A stretch of DNA of 64,000 bases, taken from assembly GCA_012518275.1 (NCBI GenBank), contig JAAYSS010000047.1, positions 1 to 64,000 of the forward strand, given 5' to 3'. The notes beneath the pieces were generated by a model, which saw only the letters and a program-made list of their open reading frames with translations, was not told the origin of the DNA and did no database searches. Both the position numbers and the translations under genes were made by a program. Source of the stretch: Bacteroidales bacterium. Lineage in GTDB: Bacteria; Bacteroidota; Bacteroidia; Bacteroidales; Paludibacteraceae. Position 1 is the stretch's first letter; each line of letters opens with the position of its first letter. Below are positions 46,251 to 55,394 of the stretch, piece after piece.

Positions 46251-48680
46251 TTAAATATCATTCAATAATTGCTCCAACTCATATTCAGTCTGAACCAATA
46301 CTTGTCTTGCTTTGCTTCCTTCGCTCGGACCTACTATTCCTGCCACTTCAAGCTGGTCAGTAAGACGTCCGGCACGATTATATCCGATAGAAAATTTTCG
46401 TTGAATCATTGATGTAGAGCCTTGTTGTGTAGCTACAACCATACGTGCTACATCTTCAAAAAGCGGATCGCGCTTAGCCATATCCACAGAAGTTGGATCT
46501 GCCCCTTCTCCTTCCGCACCGGTATATTCCGGCAGATAAAACGCAGTGGGATAACCTCGTTGATCGCCTATAAACTGGGCAATCCGCTCCACTTCCGGCG
46601 TGTCAACAAATGCGCACTGTACACGCGTCAAGTCATTTCCCTGTGAGAAGAGCATATCACCCCTACCCACTAATTGATTTGCACCCGGAGCATCAAGAAT
46701 TGTCCGCGAGTCTATCATGGATGAAACTCGAAAAGCCATTCGAGCCGGGAAATTAGCTTTGATTACACCTGTAATAATATTTACCGAAGGACGCTGTGTA
46801 GCTATAATCATATGAATTCCCACTGCGCGGGCAAGCTGAGCAATACGTGCAATCGGCATCTCCACCTCTTTTCCGGCAGTCATAATTAAATCTCCAAATT
46901 CATCTACAATAACTACGATATACGGTAAGAATCGGTGTCCTTTTTCTGGATTTAATTCACGGTTTATAAATTTTTCGTTGTATTCTCTGATATTTCGGAC
47001 ATGTGCTTTTTTCAACAAATCATACCTATCATCCATTTCTATACACAGTGAATTTAATGTTTGAACCACCTGTGTTGTGTCGGTAATAATCGCATCATCT
47101 CCATCGGGTAGTTTTGCCAAAAAATGTTTTTCAATAGCCCCGTAGATACTAAATTCTACTTTTTTCGGGTCAATTAGCACAAATTTCAAATGCGACGGAT
47201 GCTTTTTATACAACAAAGAAGTTATCATCGCATTGAGACCAACTGATTTTCCTTGTCCGGTCGCTCCGGCAACCAGTAAGTGAGGCATTTTAGTCAAATC
47301 AACTATAAAGATTTCGTTTGTAATTGTCTTTCCAAAGGCAATCGGCAAAATAAATTGTGAATCCGCAAACTTCTTTGAAGCAATTATCGAACGCATTGAA
47401 ACGATTTTAGGTTCTTTATTCGGCACTTCAATACCAATGGTTCCTTTTCCCGGAATCGGTGCAATAATACGAATACCCGTAGCAGCCAGACTGAGCATTA
47501 TATCTGACTCTAAATTTCGAATTTTCGAGATACGTATGCCCGATTTTGGCACAATTTCGTAGAGCGTAATCGTAGGTCCTACCGTTGCTTTTATAGATTT
47601 AATCTCAATACCAAAATTGCGAAGCGTTGTAATAATCCGATCTTTATTAGCGTTTTGTTCAGTTACATCTACTTGCAAATCAGTATCTGAACTGTATTTT
47701 TTAAGCAGTTCTAGCGTAGGTGGCTGGTAACGAGACAAGTCAAGGGTCGGGTCATACTTTCCTAATTTTGCTACACTGTAATTAGAATTAGAATCAGCAT
47801 CTTTACCTGTCTTATCCCCCGCAACATCAGACTTCGGCACATTTACTTCAAATTCTACATCTTCTGAATCTTCCGATTCCTTGGATGAAGCTGTTTTACG
47901 TAACGGCTCTTTTTCTTGGACTTCTTCTGATTTTGGTTCTACTATCCATTCCTCGGGTACAGTTTCAGTACCGACTGCTACTGGTGCATCTTCTTCTGGA
48001 TGTTTTAAATCTTCTTTAACAAAAATATTTTTCAAAAATGGAATCGTTCCACCCCACACAAACACCATGTAAACAATCAATCCGGCAATCAAACTTAGTG
48101 CCGTGCCAAGCCTTCCGATGAATGAATTTAGAATATCGACCGCAATGTAATTACCGTGAGAGCCACCGAGAGCAAAAAATGAAGGCTGAATGGCAGGAAA
48201 AAGATTGGCAACAAAACCGAGCAATACCGAGAGCCATATCAACCAAAAAAATGAGTGCAAAAACGCAACCCAAATCGGCATGACTTTCACCCGCATCAAT
48301 CGCAACGAAACAATTACTAAAAAGAAAAGTATGGCAAAAGAAGAAATCCCGAACAAGTTATCTATAAACGTTTCTGAGAGATAGGCTCCCATTACCGATG
48401 TCCAGTTTTTAACTTCATAACGTTCGGCAAGTGCTTCTTTGAACGTGTTGTTGTCAAATACGCTTTTATCTGCTGCACCTGTAAAAAAATAGGATACAAA
48501 CGACATGAACACATATAAAACAACCATTGCAAGAATAATTCCAACCACAAAATGAGTTCGTTCGTCTCTGAAAAAATCAACAATTTTGGAAATAACGCCT
48601 AATCCACCCGAACTTCCGGATGATTGCTTTGAAGTCTTAGTACGTTGGTTCCTTTTATTTTTAACTGGTTTCTTAGCCAT
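46251..48680 (-). CDS. ftsK: DNA translocase FtsK
   Basis: Septal DNA pump that clears and resolves chromosomes at division. 809 residues: basic N-terminus, four membrane segments (about 38-215), an acidic linker (about 240-330), then the motor with Walker A GATGQGKS (about 473-480), Walker B VVIVDEFGDL and the QLARAVGIHMIIATQRPSV block. The C-terminal gamma winged helix (about 745-809) contains RKFSIGYNRAGRLTDQLE. Complete. Own promoter upstream, divergent from nth. Confidence 0.95.
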   Translation of the reverse strand: MAKKPVKNKRNQRTKTSKQSSGSSGGLGVISKIVDFFRDERTHFVVGIILAMVVLYVFMSFVSYFFTGAADKSVFDNNTFKEALAERYEVKNWTSVMGAYLSETFIDNLFGISSFAILFFLVIVSLRLMRVKVMPIWVAFLHSFFWLIWLSVLLGFVANLFPAIQPSFFALGGSHGNYIAVDILNSFIGRLGTALSLIAGLIVYMVFVWGGTIPFLKNIFVKEDLKHPEEDAPVAVGTETVPEEWIVEPKSEEVQEKEPLRKTASSKESEDSEDVEFEVNVPKSDVAGDKTGKDADSNSNYSVAKLGKYDPTLDLSRYQPPTLELLKKYSSDTDLQVDVTEQNANKDRIITTLRNFGIEIKSIKATVGPTITLYEIVPKSGIRISKIRNLESDIMLSLAATGIRIIAPIPGKGTIGIEVPNKEPKIVSMRSIIASKKFADSQFILPIAFGKTITNEIFIVDLTKMPHLLVAGATGQGKSVGLNAMITSLLYKKHPSHLKFVLIDPKKVEFSIYGAIEKHFLAKLPDGDDAIITDTTQVVQTLNSLCIEMDDRYDLLKKAHVRNIREYNEKFINRELNPEKGHRFLPYIVVIVDEFGDLIMTAGKEVEMPIARIAQLARAVGIHMIIATQRPSVNIITGVIKANFPARMAFRVSSMIDSRTILDAPGANQLVGRGDMLFSQGNDLTRVQCAFVDTPEVERIAQFIGDQRGYPTAFYLPEYTGAEGEGADPTSVDMAKRDPLFEDVARMVVATQQGSTSMIQRKFSIGYNRAGRLTDQLEVAGIVGPSEGSKARQVLVQTEYELEQLLNDI

Positions 48681-48737
48681 TTAATGAAAATTTGTCGTGA
48701 AAACTGTAAATAAAGAAATAAATACAGAACTAAATTG

Positions 48738-48745
48738 CAAAATTA
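48738..48745 (-). promoter_or_regulatory. -7 box (TAATTTTG) for ftsK
   Basis: TAnnTTTG followed by CA on the minus strand, 58 bases before the ftsK ATG. Confidence 0.55.
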
Positions 48746-48778
48746 CTAAAAATGAATGGCAATAAAAACGCTTTTTGT

Positions 48779-48786
48779 TAAATTTG
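48779..48786 (+). promoter_or_regulatory. -7 box (TAAATTTG) for nth
   Basis: TAnnTTTG followed by CA on the plus strand, 74 bases before the nth ATG; divergent from the ftsK promoter, 34 bases apart. Confidence 0.5.
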
Positions 48787-48859
48787 CAAGAAAATAAAAA
48801 TCTGTCGGGTACATCCGCATTTTGAGAAGCGGGAAAAATCCATTTGAAATTTCACTTTA

Positions 48860-49504
48860 ATGACAAAAAAAGAAAGATACGAGAAAATCATCAGTTGGTT
48901 TGAGCAAAATCAACCTGATGCAGAAACGGAACTTACCTACTCTGATCCGTTCAGTTTGCTTGTTGCGGTTATTTTATCAGCTCAATGCACAGACAAGAGA
49001 GTCAATATGATAACACCAAAATTAATTCATGACTACCCCACCGCCGAAGCGATGGCGAGTGCCGAGCCTGAAACGATTTATGAATATATAAAATCCTGCT
49101 CTTTCCCAAATAATAAAGCCAAACATTTAGTCGGAATGGCAAAAAAACTGGTTAACGATTTTAACGGAATTATTCCAAGCGACGTGGATGATTTACAAAA
49201 ACTGCCCGGAGTGGGAAGAAAAACAGCTAATGTGATTGCTTCTGTAATATTTGGTCTGCCGGCAATGGCGGTTGATACACATGTGTTCAGGGTTTCGGAA
49301 CGCTTGGGGCTCACTACAAACTCGAAAAATCCGCTTCAAACCGAGAAAGAACTGGTAAAACACATTCCGGATAAACTAATTCCAAAGGCACATCATTGGC
49401 TGATTCTACATGGACGATATACTTGTACGGCTCGGAAGCCAAAATGCGATATCTGCGGACTTACTGAATGGTGCAAATGGTACGCGAACAGAGCTAAAGA
49501 ATAA
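48860..49504 (+). CDS. nth: Endonuclease III
   Basis: Base-excision repair glycosylase/AP lyase for oxidised pyrimidines. 214 residues: helix-hairpin-helix LPGVGRKTANVI with the catalytic Lys, the catalytic Asp in VDTHVFRVSERLGL, and the 4Fe-4S cluster cysteines spaced C-x6-C-x2-C-x5-C in CTARKPKCDICGLTEWC near the C-terminus. All catalytic residues are present. Confidence 0.95.
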   Translation: MTKKERYEKIISWFEQNQPDAETELTYSDPFSLLVAVILSAQCTDKRVNMITPKLIHDYPTAEAMASAEPETIYEYIKSCSFPNNKAKHLVGMAKKLVNDFNGIIPSDVDDLQKLPGVGRKTANVIASVIFGLPAMAVDTHVFRVSERLGLTTNSKNPLQTEKELVKHIPDKLIPKAHHWLILHGRYTCTARKPKCDICGLTEWCKWYANRAKE

Positions 49505-49554
49505 GAGATTAAGAATGATGAATGAAACTTGTTTCAATGTTTCACTATTTCCTA

Positions 49555-49570
49555 TATTTTTGTAACTTTG
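49555..49570 (+). promoter_or_regulatory. Two adjoining -7 boxes (TATTTTTG, TAACTTTG) before the DUF4199 gene
   Basis: Two TAnnTTTG matches placed end to end (49555-49562 and 49563-49570), 26 bases before the ATG at 49596. Confidence 0.5.
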
Positions 49571-49595
49571 TAATTTATTTTTAGAAGTAAGATTT

Positions 49596-50102
49596 ATGAA
49601 GAAAAACATGATGAATACAGCTATGCGCAATGGCTTGATTTTAGGAGTTTTATTCTCAATAAACTTTTTAATCACAACCACAGAAAATTCGGCACTCGGA
49701 TTGATAACGTACTTGATTGTAGGGCTTATCGTTTATTTAACATACAGATACACCGTTCACTATCGAGATACGGAATTGGGCGGCGCCATTAGCTTTGGGC
49801 GTGCATATCTGTTTGTTATTGTTCAATTTTTCTTTGCATCCATCATCTCAGCATTTGTAAAATACTTCTACCTAAGATATAGTAAAACATCTTTTTTAGA
49901 AAACATGTTTAATCAAAGCATGGAAGTTATGGAGAAGATTCTACCTACTGTATCCGGCGAGATGTACGATGCAATGGAAGTGATTACAAATCCACAATCC
50001 TACACGCTTATGACAGCGTGGACAAATATACTTTTAGCACTAATTCTTGGTTTAATTATTGCTGCAATCGTAAAACGAAAAAGGTTTCCGTTTGATTTTT
50101 AA
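49596..50102 (+). CDS. DUF4199-family membrane protein
   Basis: 168 residues with four membrane segments (about 12-30, 38-58, 73-95, 135-158) and a short C-terminal basic tail KRKRFPFDF. The MNTAMRNGLILGVLFSINFL start and the GGAISFGRAYLFVI segment match the DUF4199 pattern seen across Bacteroidetes, where the gene commonly precedes a GT2 glycosyltransferase, as here. Function unknown. Confidence 0.78.
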   Translation: MKKNMMNTAMRNGLILGVLFSINFLITTTENSALGLITYLIVGLIVYLTYRYTVHYRDTELGGAISFGRAYLFVIVQFFFASIISAFVKYFYLRYSKTSFLENMFNQSMEVMEKILPTVSGEMYDAMEVITNPQSYTLMTAWTNILLALILGLIIAAIVKRKRFPFDF

Positions 50103-50158
50103 GTCTTTAATTATAAATAATTTAAGCAGAATAACACTTATTTCTCTAATTTTATCCA

Positions 50159-51112
50159 ATGAATATTTCAGTAGTAATCCCTTTATACAACGAAGCAGAA
50201 TCATTACCCAAACTTTACGAGTGGATTGAGCGGGTAATGAATGAGAACAAATTTTCCTTCGAAGTAATCTTTGTGGATGATGGCAGTACGGACGATTCTT
50301 GGGCTGTGATTGAAGGATTGCAAACAAAATCGCCCGATAATATTCGTGGAATAAAATTCAGACATAACTACGGTAAATCACCGGCTCTTCATTGTGGTTT
50401 CCAAGAAGCGATTGGCGACGTGGTAATTACGATGGATGCTGACTTGCAGGACAGTCCGGATGAAATTCCGGAACTTTACAGCATGATAGTCAACGACAAT
50501 TACGATTTAGTCTCGGGCTGGAAGCGGAAACGATACGACTCGAAACTGACCAAGAATCTGCCATCTAAACTTTACAACGCCACGGCGCGTATGGTTACCG
50601 GCATACGCCTGCACGACATGAACTGCGGGCTGAAAGCCTACCGCAACGAAGTAGTGAAAAACATTGAAGTGTTTGGCGATACGCACCGCTACATCCCTTA
50701 TTTGGCAAAAAATGCAGGATTCACCCGAATTGGTGAAAAGGTGGTGAAACACCGCAAGCGTGAATTTGGCGAGTCAAAATTTGGAATGAATCGATTTGTA
50801 AATGGTTATCTCGATTTAATCACGTTGTGGTTTCTATCCAAGTTTGGCAAAAAACCGATGCATTTTTTCGGACTTTGGGGCAGCCTAATGTTCATTCTCG
50901 GCTTTATTGCAGTCGTTGCAGTAGGCGTGAACAAACTTTTGGCGTTGTACAAGCACATTCCGGAACGATTGGTGACAGACAATCCTTACTTTTATCTTTC
51001 GCTGGTTGCAATGATTTTGGGAACCCTGCTTTTTTTGACGGGATTTTTAGGCGAATTGATAACACGAAACGCACCGGAAAGAAATGATTATAATATCGAG
51101 AAAAAAATATAA
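50159..51112 (+). CDS. Glycosyltransferase family 2 (DPM1/GtrB-like)
   Basis: 317-residue membrane-anchored transferase likely using a polyprenyl-phosphate acceptor. GT-A domain with DDGSTDD (about 41-47), the DADLQDSPDEI metal-binding motif (about 95-105), a RKREFGESKFG region, then two C-terminal membrane segments (about 235-260, 275-300). The layout matches GtrB/ArnC-like polyprenyl-phosphate glycosyltransferases. Sugar not determined. It sits 56 bases after the DUF4199 gene. Confidence 0.88.
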   Translation: MNISVVIPLYNEAESLPKLYEWIERVMNENKFSFEVIFVDDGSTDDSWAVIEGLQTKSPDNIRGIKFRHNYGKSPALHCGFQEAIGDVVITMDADLQDSPDEIPELYSMIVNDNYDLVSGWKRKRYDSKLTKNLPSKLYNATARMVTGIRLHDMNCGLKAYRNEVVKNIEVFGDTHRYIPYLAKNAGFTRIGEKVVKHRKREFGESKFGMNRFVNGYLDLITLWFLSKFGKKPMHFFGLWGSLMFILGFIAVVAVGVNKLLALYKHIPERLVTDNPYFYLSLVAMILGTLLFLTGFLGELITRNAPERNDYNIEKKI

Positions 51113-51146
51113 GAGAAAAACTTAGTTCTGTTCCTTAATCAAAAAA

Positions 51147-51524
51147 ATGAAACAAATATTACTCATAGGGTTTGGTGGATTTCTCGGGAGCATAGCCCGA
51201 TATTTGGTATCTAAACTGAATATTGTTTGGCAGTTTTACAACATTCCCATGGGTACGCTGGTTGTAAACATTGTTGGGAGTTTACTTATTGGATTTTTTG
51301 CAGGATTATTAGCTCACAACATAACTTCCAACGAAAATTTAAAGTTGTTTCTTATCACGGGAATCTGTGGTGGGTTTACTACATTTTCGGCATTTGCTTT
51401 TGAAAACATGCAGCTTATCCAAAACGGACACAACGTCGCTGCGATAATTTACATTTCCGTCAGCGTTTTTCTCGGAATTATAGCCGTAATCGGGGGACTT
51501 GTTCTTAGTAAATCTTTTATTTAA
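51147..51524 (+). CDS. crcB: Fluoride exporter CrcB/Fluc
   Basis: 125-residue dual-topology fluoride channel with four membrane segments. Conserved GGFLGSIARYL, GTLVVNIVGSLLIGFF and GGFTTFSAFAFE motifs are present. Only one copy is seen here, so it probably forms a homodimer. No fluoride riboswitch is in the 34-base gap before it. Confidence 0.92.
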   Translation: MKQILLIGFGGFLGSIARYLVSKLNIVWQFYNIPMGTLVVNIVGSLLIGFFAGLLAHNITSNENLKLFLITGICGGFTTFSAFAFENMQLIQNGHNVAAIIYISVSVFLGIIAVIGGLVLSKSFI

Positions 51525-51534
51525 TTATTTTTCA

Positions 51535-52044
51535 ATGGAACTACTAAAATATACGATTCCTGCCATTCTGGTTCTTATTTTGGTCTATTTTCTGATGCAT
51601 CGTTTTTTCAAAAATGAAGCTAAAAGAAGAAATTTGGAATTGAAAAAATCCAACCTTCAAATCGTAACGCCTACACGGATGCGGGCTTACGAACGATTGG
51701 CATTACTTCTCGAACGCATCAATCCAAACAATATGTTGGTAAATAAAATCGATGAGTCGATGAACTGCATTCAATTTCAAACATCGGTTTTGAGTGATAT
51801 CCGCCGAGAATTTGACCACAATATTTCGCAGCAAATTTACGTCAGCGAAGAGCTTTGGGAACAGATAGAAGATGCACGTGAAAATCTGATACAACTAATC
51901 AACGCGGCTGCTACGCAATGCAAAGCCGACGAACCCGCTACTAAGCTGGCAAGCATCATCATTGAAGCGTATAACATGCCGGAAGACACTGCACTAAATG
52001 CAGCAATGAGGGCATTAAAAGAAGAAGTTAATGAACTTTTTTAA
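51535..52044 (+). CDS. DUF7935-like membrane-anchored protein
   Basis: 169 residues from the ATG at 51535 (the track start 51499 overlaps crcB). One N-terminal membrane helix (about 5-24), then a cytosolic helical domain with TPTRMRAYERLALLLERINPNNM and a QFQTSVLSDIRREFDHNISQQIYVSEELWEQIE stretch. This is the pattern of DUF7935 in Bacteroidetes. The stop overlaps the next gene start in TAATG. Function unknown. Confidence 0.72.
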   Translation: MELLKYTIPAILVLILVYFLMHRFFKNEAKRRNLELKKSNLQIVTPTRMRAYERLALLLERINPNNMLVNKIDESMNCIQFQTSVLSDIRREFDHNISQQIYVSEELWEQIEDARENLIQLINAAATQCKADEPATKLASIIIEAYNMPEDTALNAAMRALKEEVNELF

Positions 52045-52532
52045 TGAAAAAAACAGGACTTAACATATTATTTATCATTGCTTTATCTGTCGGAATTCTA
52101 TCTTGCGACACGGATGACACGTGCCGAAAAAGCCGTACTGTATTGCTTGGGATGAATTTTTATCTGGATAGCATCAACAGCAAAACAAATCAGCTGGTAG
52201 TACAAAATCTCGCTATCGATAGCCTTTGGATAAAAGGCGAAGGATTGGATAAGTATTTCTATTCAAAAGAAAGCAAAAATTCCGTTAAATTACCGCTAAA
52301 TTCATTCGCACAAGAATCCAAATACATGATGCGATTTAACGAAACCATCGATACGGTTCTCATTAAGCATCAGAATTTTACCGAATTTCTTTCGCTTGAA
52401 TGCGGTTACATACGCACGCACAAGATTGATACGGTAATTTCTACCAATAATTTTATTGACAGCATTTCCATTAATCAAGAAAACGTAGGCACCATTTATG
52501 TCGAAAATATTCAGATTCATCATAATAAGTAG
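52044..52532 (+). CDS. DUF6452-like lipoprotein
   Basis: 162 residues with a lipobox (VGILSC, Cys about 21) and a beta-rich body; CDTDDTCRKSRTVLLGMNFYL at the start of the mature protein is typical. The start ATG overlaps the preceding stop (TAATG), and the 3' end overlaps the next gene by 35 bases, so translation is coupled. Outer-membrane lipoprotein of unknown function. Confidence 0.75.
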   Translation: MKKTGLNILFIIALSVGILSCDTDDTCRKSRTVLLGMNFYLDSINSKTNQLVVQNLAIDSLWIKGEGLDKYFYSKESKNSVKLPLNSFAQESKYMMRFNETIDTVLIKHQNFTEFLSLECGYIRTHKIDTVISTNNFIDSISINQENVGTIYVENIQIHHNK

Positions 52533-53208
52533 TGTTTTCTTTTTGGGCTTGCTGTCAAGCATTCACGCACAAGAAGAAGTGAAACCGATTAAAAAAACCG
52601 TAGAAAAATCAGATACGGTCAAAGTTAAAGTTTGGCAAGGATTTTTCGTAGAATTTGACGTTGCGCCGCTTATAGAAAGCGCACTCATCAACAAGTACGC
52701 CTACACCTATCAGGGAAATCTGATGATAAATCTTAGCAACCGTTTTTTCCCTATGATTGAAATGGGGTATGCCGGAGCCGACAAGACGAACATTAACGAA
52801 ATTAGTTTCAAAACCAGCGGTATGTTTCAAAAAATCGGGATAGATTTCAGACTGCTAAAACCGCATCCATCAGCCACTATCAAGCACAACTTTGTGCTTG
52901 GCGGACTGAGATTTGGAATGAGCAACTTCAACTATTCTATTAACAACGCATTAATTGAAGACCCATACTGGGGCGGTTCGGAAATAATTAATGAAAATTC
53001 AATTCCTTCCACAAAATATTGGTTCGAATTCGTAGCCGGAACACGTGTATCTCTTTACAAAAACATTTATTTAGGTTGGAACGTAAGAAACAAAAGATTA
53101 CTGAATAAAACGAAGGAAGGCGAAATCTCGCCTTGGTATGTACCCGGGTATGGATTAGGAAAATCACCCATTTGGGGATTCAGCTACACGGTGGGATATA
53201 AATTTTAG
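52498..53208 (+). CDS. DUF6048-like outer-membrane beta-barrel protein
   Basis: 236 residues with a signal peptide (about 1-24, ending SIHAQ) and alternating strands ending in the usual aromatic (GYKF). It resembles DUF6048. It overlaps the preceding lipoprotein gene by 35 bases, and together with the DUF7935-like gene makes a coupled three-gene unit. Likely an envelope complex, function unknown. Confidence 0.75.
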   Translation: MSKIFRFIIISSVFFLGLLSSIHAQEEVKPIKKTVEKSDTVKVKVWQGFFVEFDVAPLIESALINKYAYTYQGNLMINLSNRFFPMIEMGYAGADKTNINEISFKTSGMFQKIGIDFRLLKPHPSATIKHNFVLGGLRFGMSNFNYSINNALIEDPYWGGSEIINENSIPSTKYWFEFVAGTRVSLYKNIYLGWNVRNKRLLNKTKEGEISPWYVPGYGLGKSPIWGFSYTVGYKF

Positions 53209-53254
53209 AATTGAAAACAGACACGAAAATTAATAATTCAAAAAACAAATAACT

Positions 53255-55276
53255 ATGAATTCAACAAAAGAACTTAATCTTGCAGCTGACAACATCCGCG
53301 TTCTTGCGGCGGCTATGGTAGAAAACGCAAAATCCGGGCATCCGGGCGGCGCAATGGGTGGTGCCGATTTTATCAACGTATTGTATTCTGAATTTTTAGA
53401 ATATGATCCTGAAAACCCACGCTGGGAATGCCGTGACAGGTTTTTCTTGGATCCGGGACACATGTCGCCGATGCTTTACTCGGTTTTGGCACTAACCAGA
53501 AAATATTCCATGGAAGATTTGAAACAATTTCGCCAGTGGGACAGCGTTACACCCGGGCATCCGGAATTAGACGTTGACCGCGGTGTTGAAAACACGTCCG
53601 GTCCGCTTGGACAAGGTCACGTTTTTGCCGTTGGAGCAGCCATTGCTGCTAAATTCTTAAAAGCCCGTTTTGGCGATTTAATGAATCAAACCATCTACGC
53701 ATTTATTTCTGACGGTGGAATTCAAGAAGAAATTTCGCAAGGCGCCGGACGAATTGCCGGGCACTTAGGGCTTGACAATTTGATTATGTTTTACGACTCT
53801 AACAACGTTCAGCTTTCCACTTTTACCGATTCGGTTACGAGCGAAGACGTGGCTATGAAATATCGGGCTTGGAACTGGAATGTAGTCGAAATCAACGGAA
53901 ATAATGTTACAGAAATCAGGACTGCACTCAAACAAGCCAAAAAGGAAGCTGAAAAACCGACTCTTATCATCGGTAGAACAGTTATGGGAAAAGGCGCAAT
54001 AAAAGCTGACGGCAGCTCTCATGAAAATCAAGTGAACACACACGGACAGCCACTCAGCAAAGCTGGAGCCAGTATTACTGAAACCATTAAAAACCTGGGC
54101 GGAGATCCGGAAAATCCGTTTGTAATATTTGAAGAAACAAAAGCGCTGTACGCGCGTCGAGAAGCTGAATTAAAAGAAATTGTAAAAGCTAAAAAAGCAG
54201 CACAAAAAGAATGGGCTGAAGAAAATCCTGAACTGGCTGAGAAGTATAAAAATTTCTTCTCAGGAAAAGCACCGAAATTGGATTGGGCGTCCATTGAGCA
54301 AAAAGCCAATCAGGCAACTCGCGCCGCTTCTTCTACCGTTCTTGGTTTCTTGGCTGAAAACGTTGAGAACATGATTGTTTCAAGTGCCGACTTAAGCAAT
54401 TCTGACAAAACTGACGGTTTCTTGAAAAAAACAAAACAGATGGAAAAAGGTGATTTCTCAGGCAAGTTCCTTCAAGCCGGTGTTTCTGAACTTACTATGG
54501 CTTGCATAGCAAACGGAATTGCTCTTCACGGCGGTGTACATGTTGCTTGCGGAACATTTTTCGTGTTCTCCGACTACATGAAACCTGCCGTGCGCATGGC
54601 AGCCCTAATGGAGCTACCTGTAAAATACATTTGGACACACGATGCATTCCGCGTGGGCGAAGACGGACCTACCCACGAACCGGTTGAGCAGGAAGCGCAA
54701 ATCCGTTTGATGGAAAAATTGAAAAACCATAACGGTGAGAACTCGATGCTGGTACTTCGTCCGGCTGATGTGGAAGAAGCTACCGTGAGCTGGAAAATGG
54801 CGATGGAAAACACCGCTACACCGACCGGCTTGATTTTTTCACGCCAAAACATCACCAACCTGCCGGCTGAAAACAGAAAAGAAGCAGCCTATCAAGCCGA
54901 AAAAGGTGGTTACGTGGTAGAATGTGATGGCAATCCGGATATCGTTCTTATCGCTTCAGGTTCAGAAGTTGCCACACTGGTTGAAGGCGCGGCGCTACTT
55001 CGTGCCGACAGCATTAAAGTGCGCATCGTTTCAGTTCCTTCTGAAGGATTATTCCGCTTACAGTCAGCAGAATATCAAGCAAGAGTGTTGCCGAAAGGGG
55101 TAAAACGCTTTGGACTTACAGCCGGACTACCGGTAAATCTGCTTGGTTTAGTAGGCGAAAACGGGGCTATCTGGGGATTGGAATCATTCGGATTCTCAGC
55201 ACCTTACAAAGTACTGGATGAAAAGCTCGGTTTTACAGCTGAAAATGTTTATAAGCAAGTAAAAGCTATTTTGTAA
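53255..55276 (+). CDS. tkt: Transketolase
   Basis: Thiamine-diphosphate enzyme of the pentose phosphate pathway. 673 residues, full length: GHPGGAMGGADF, the ThDP fold GDGG-like region ISDGGIQEEISQG, the pyrimidine-domain motif DAFRVGEDGPTHEPVEQ, and a C-terminal domain from about 545. Note ISDGGIQEE where most enzymes read GDGCLMEG; the second-residue change keeps the metal-binding Asp. It is followed by a perfect terminator. Confidence 0.93.
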   Translation: MNSTKELNLAADNIRVLAAAMVENAKSGHPGGAMGGADFINVLYSEFLEYDPENPRWECRDRFFLDPGHMSPMLYSVLALTRKYSMEDLKQFRQWDSVTPGHPELDVDRGVENTSGPLGQGHVFAVGAAIAAKFLKARFGDLMNQTIYAFISDGGIQEEISQGAGRIAGHLGLDNLIMFYDSNNVQLSTFTDSVTSEDVAMKYRAWNWNVVEINGNNVTEIRTALKQAKKEAEKPTLIIGRTVMGKGAIKADGSSHENQVNTHGQPLSKAGASITETIKNLGGDPENPFVIFEETKALYARREAELKEIVKAKKAAQKEWAEENPELAEKYKNFFSGKAPKLDWASIEQKANQATRAASSTVLGFLAENVENMIVSSADLSNSDKTDGFLKKTKQMEKGDFSGKFLQAGVSELTMACIANGIALHGGVHVACGTFFVFSDYMKPAVRMAALMELPVKYIWTHDAFRVGEDGPTHEPVEQEAQIRLMEKLKNHNGENSMLVLRPADVEEATVSWKMAMENTATPTGLIFSRQNITNLPAENRKEAAYQAEKGGYVVECDGNPDIVLIASGSEVATLVEGAALLRADSIKVRIVSVPSEGLFRLQSAEYQARVLPKGVKRFGLTAGLPVNLLGLVGENGAIWGLESFGFSAPYKVLDEKLGFTAENVYKQVKAIL

Positions 55277-55302
55277 TAATTAGCTGATCACAACAAATAA
55301 AT

Positions 55303-55344
55303 ACTATTCAACTCTTTTTTGAAATTTGAAAAGAGTTGAATAGT
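55303..55344 (+). terminator. Terminator after transketolase
   Basis: Perfect 16-bp stem (ACTATTCAACTCTTTT / AAAAGAGTTGAATAGT) with a 10-base loop followed by TTTGTTTT, 26 bases after the stop. Confidence 0.9.
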
Positions 55345-55375
55345 TTTGTTTTCAGCTATTTATGTATTTTTATAA

Positions 55376-55383
55376 TAATTTTG
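55376..55383 (+). promoter_or_regulatory. -7 box (TAATTTTG) for mntP
   Basis: TAnnTTTG match 11 bases before the ATG at 55395 and downstream of the track start at 55362, so the shorter start is used and the leader is very short. Confidence 0.5.
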
Positions 55384-55394
55384 TTTATTCATTA

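Noticed and set aside
51113-51146. Fluoride riboswitch before crcB
   Set aside because: The gap is 34 bases, too short, and contains no conserved fluoride aptamer sequence.
55345-55394. Manganese riboswitch before mntP
   Set aside because: Space between the transketolase terminator and the ATG is only 50 bases and holds only a -7 box.
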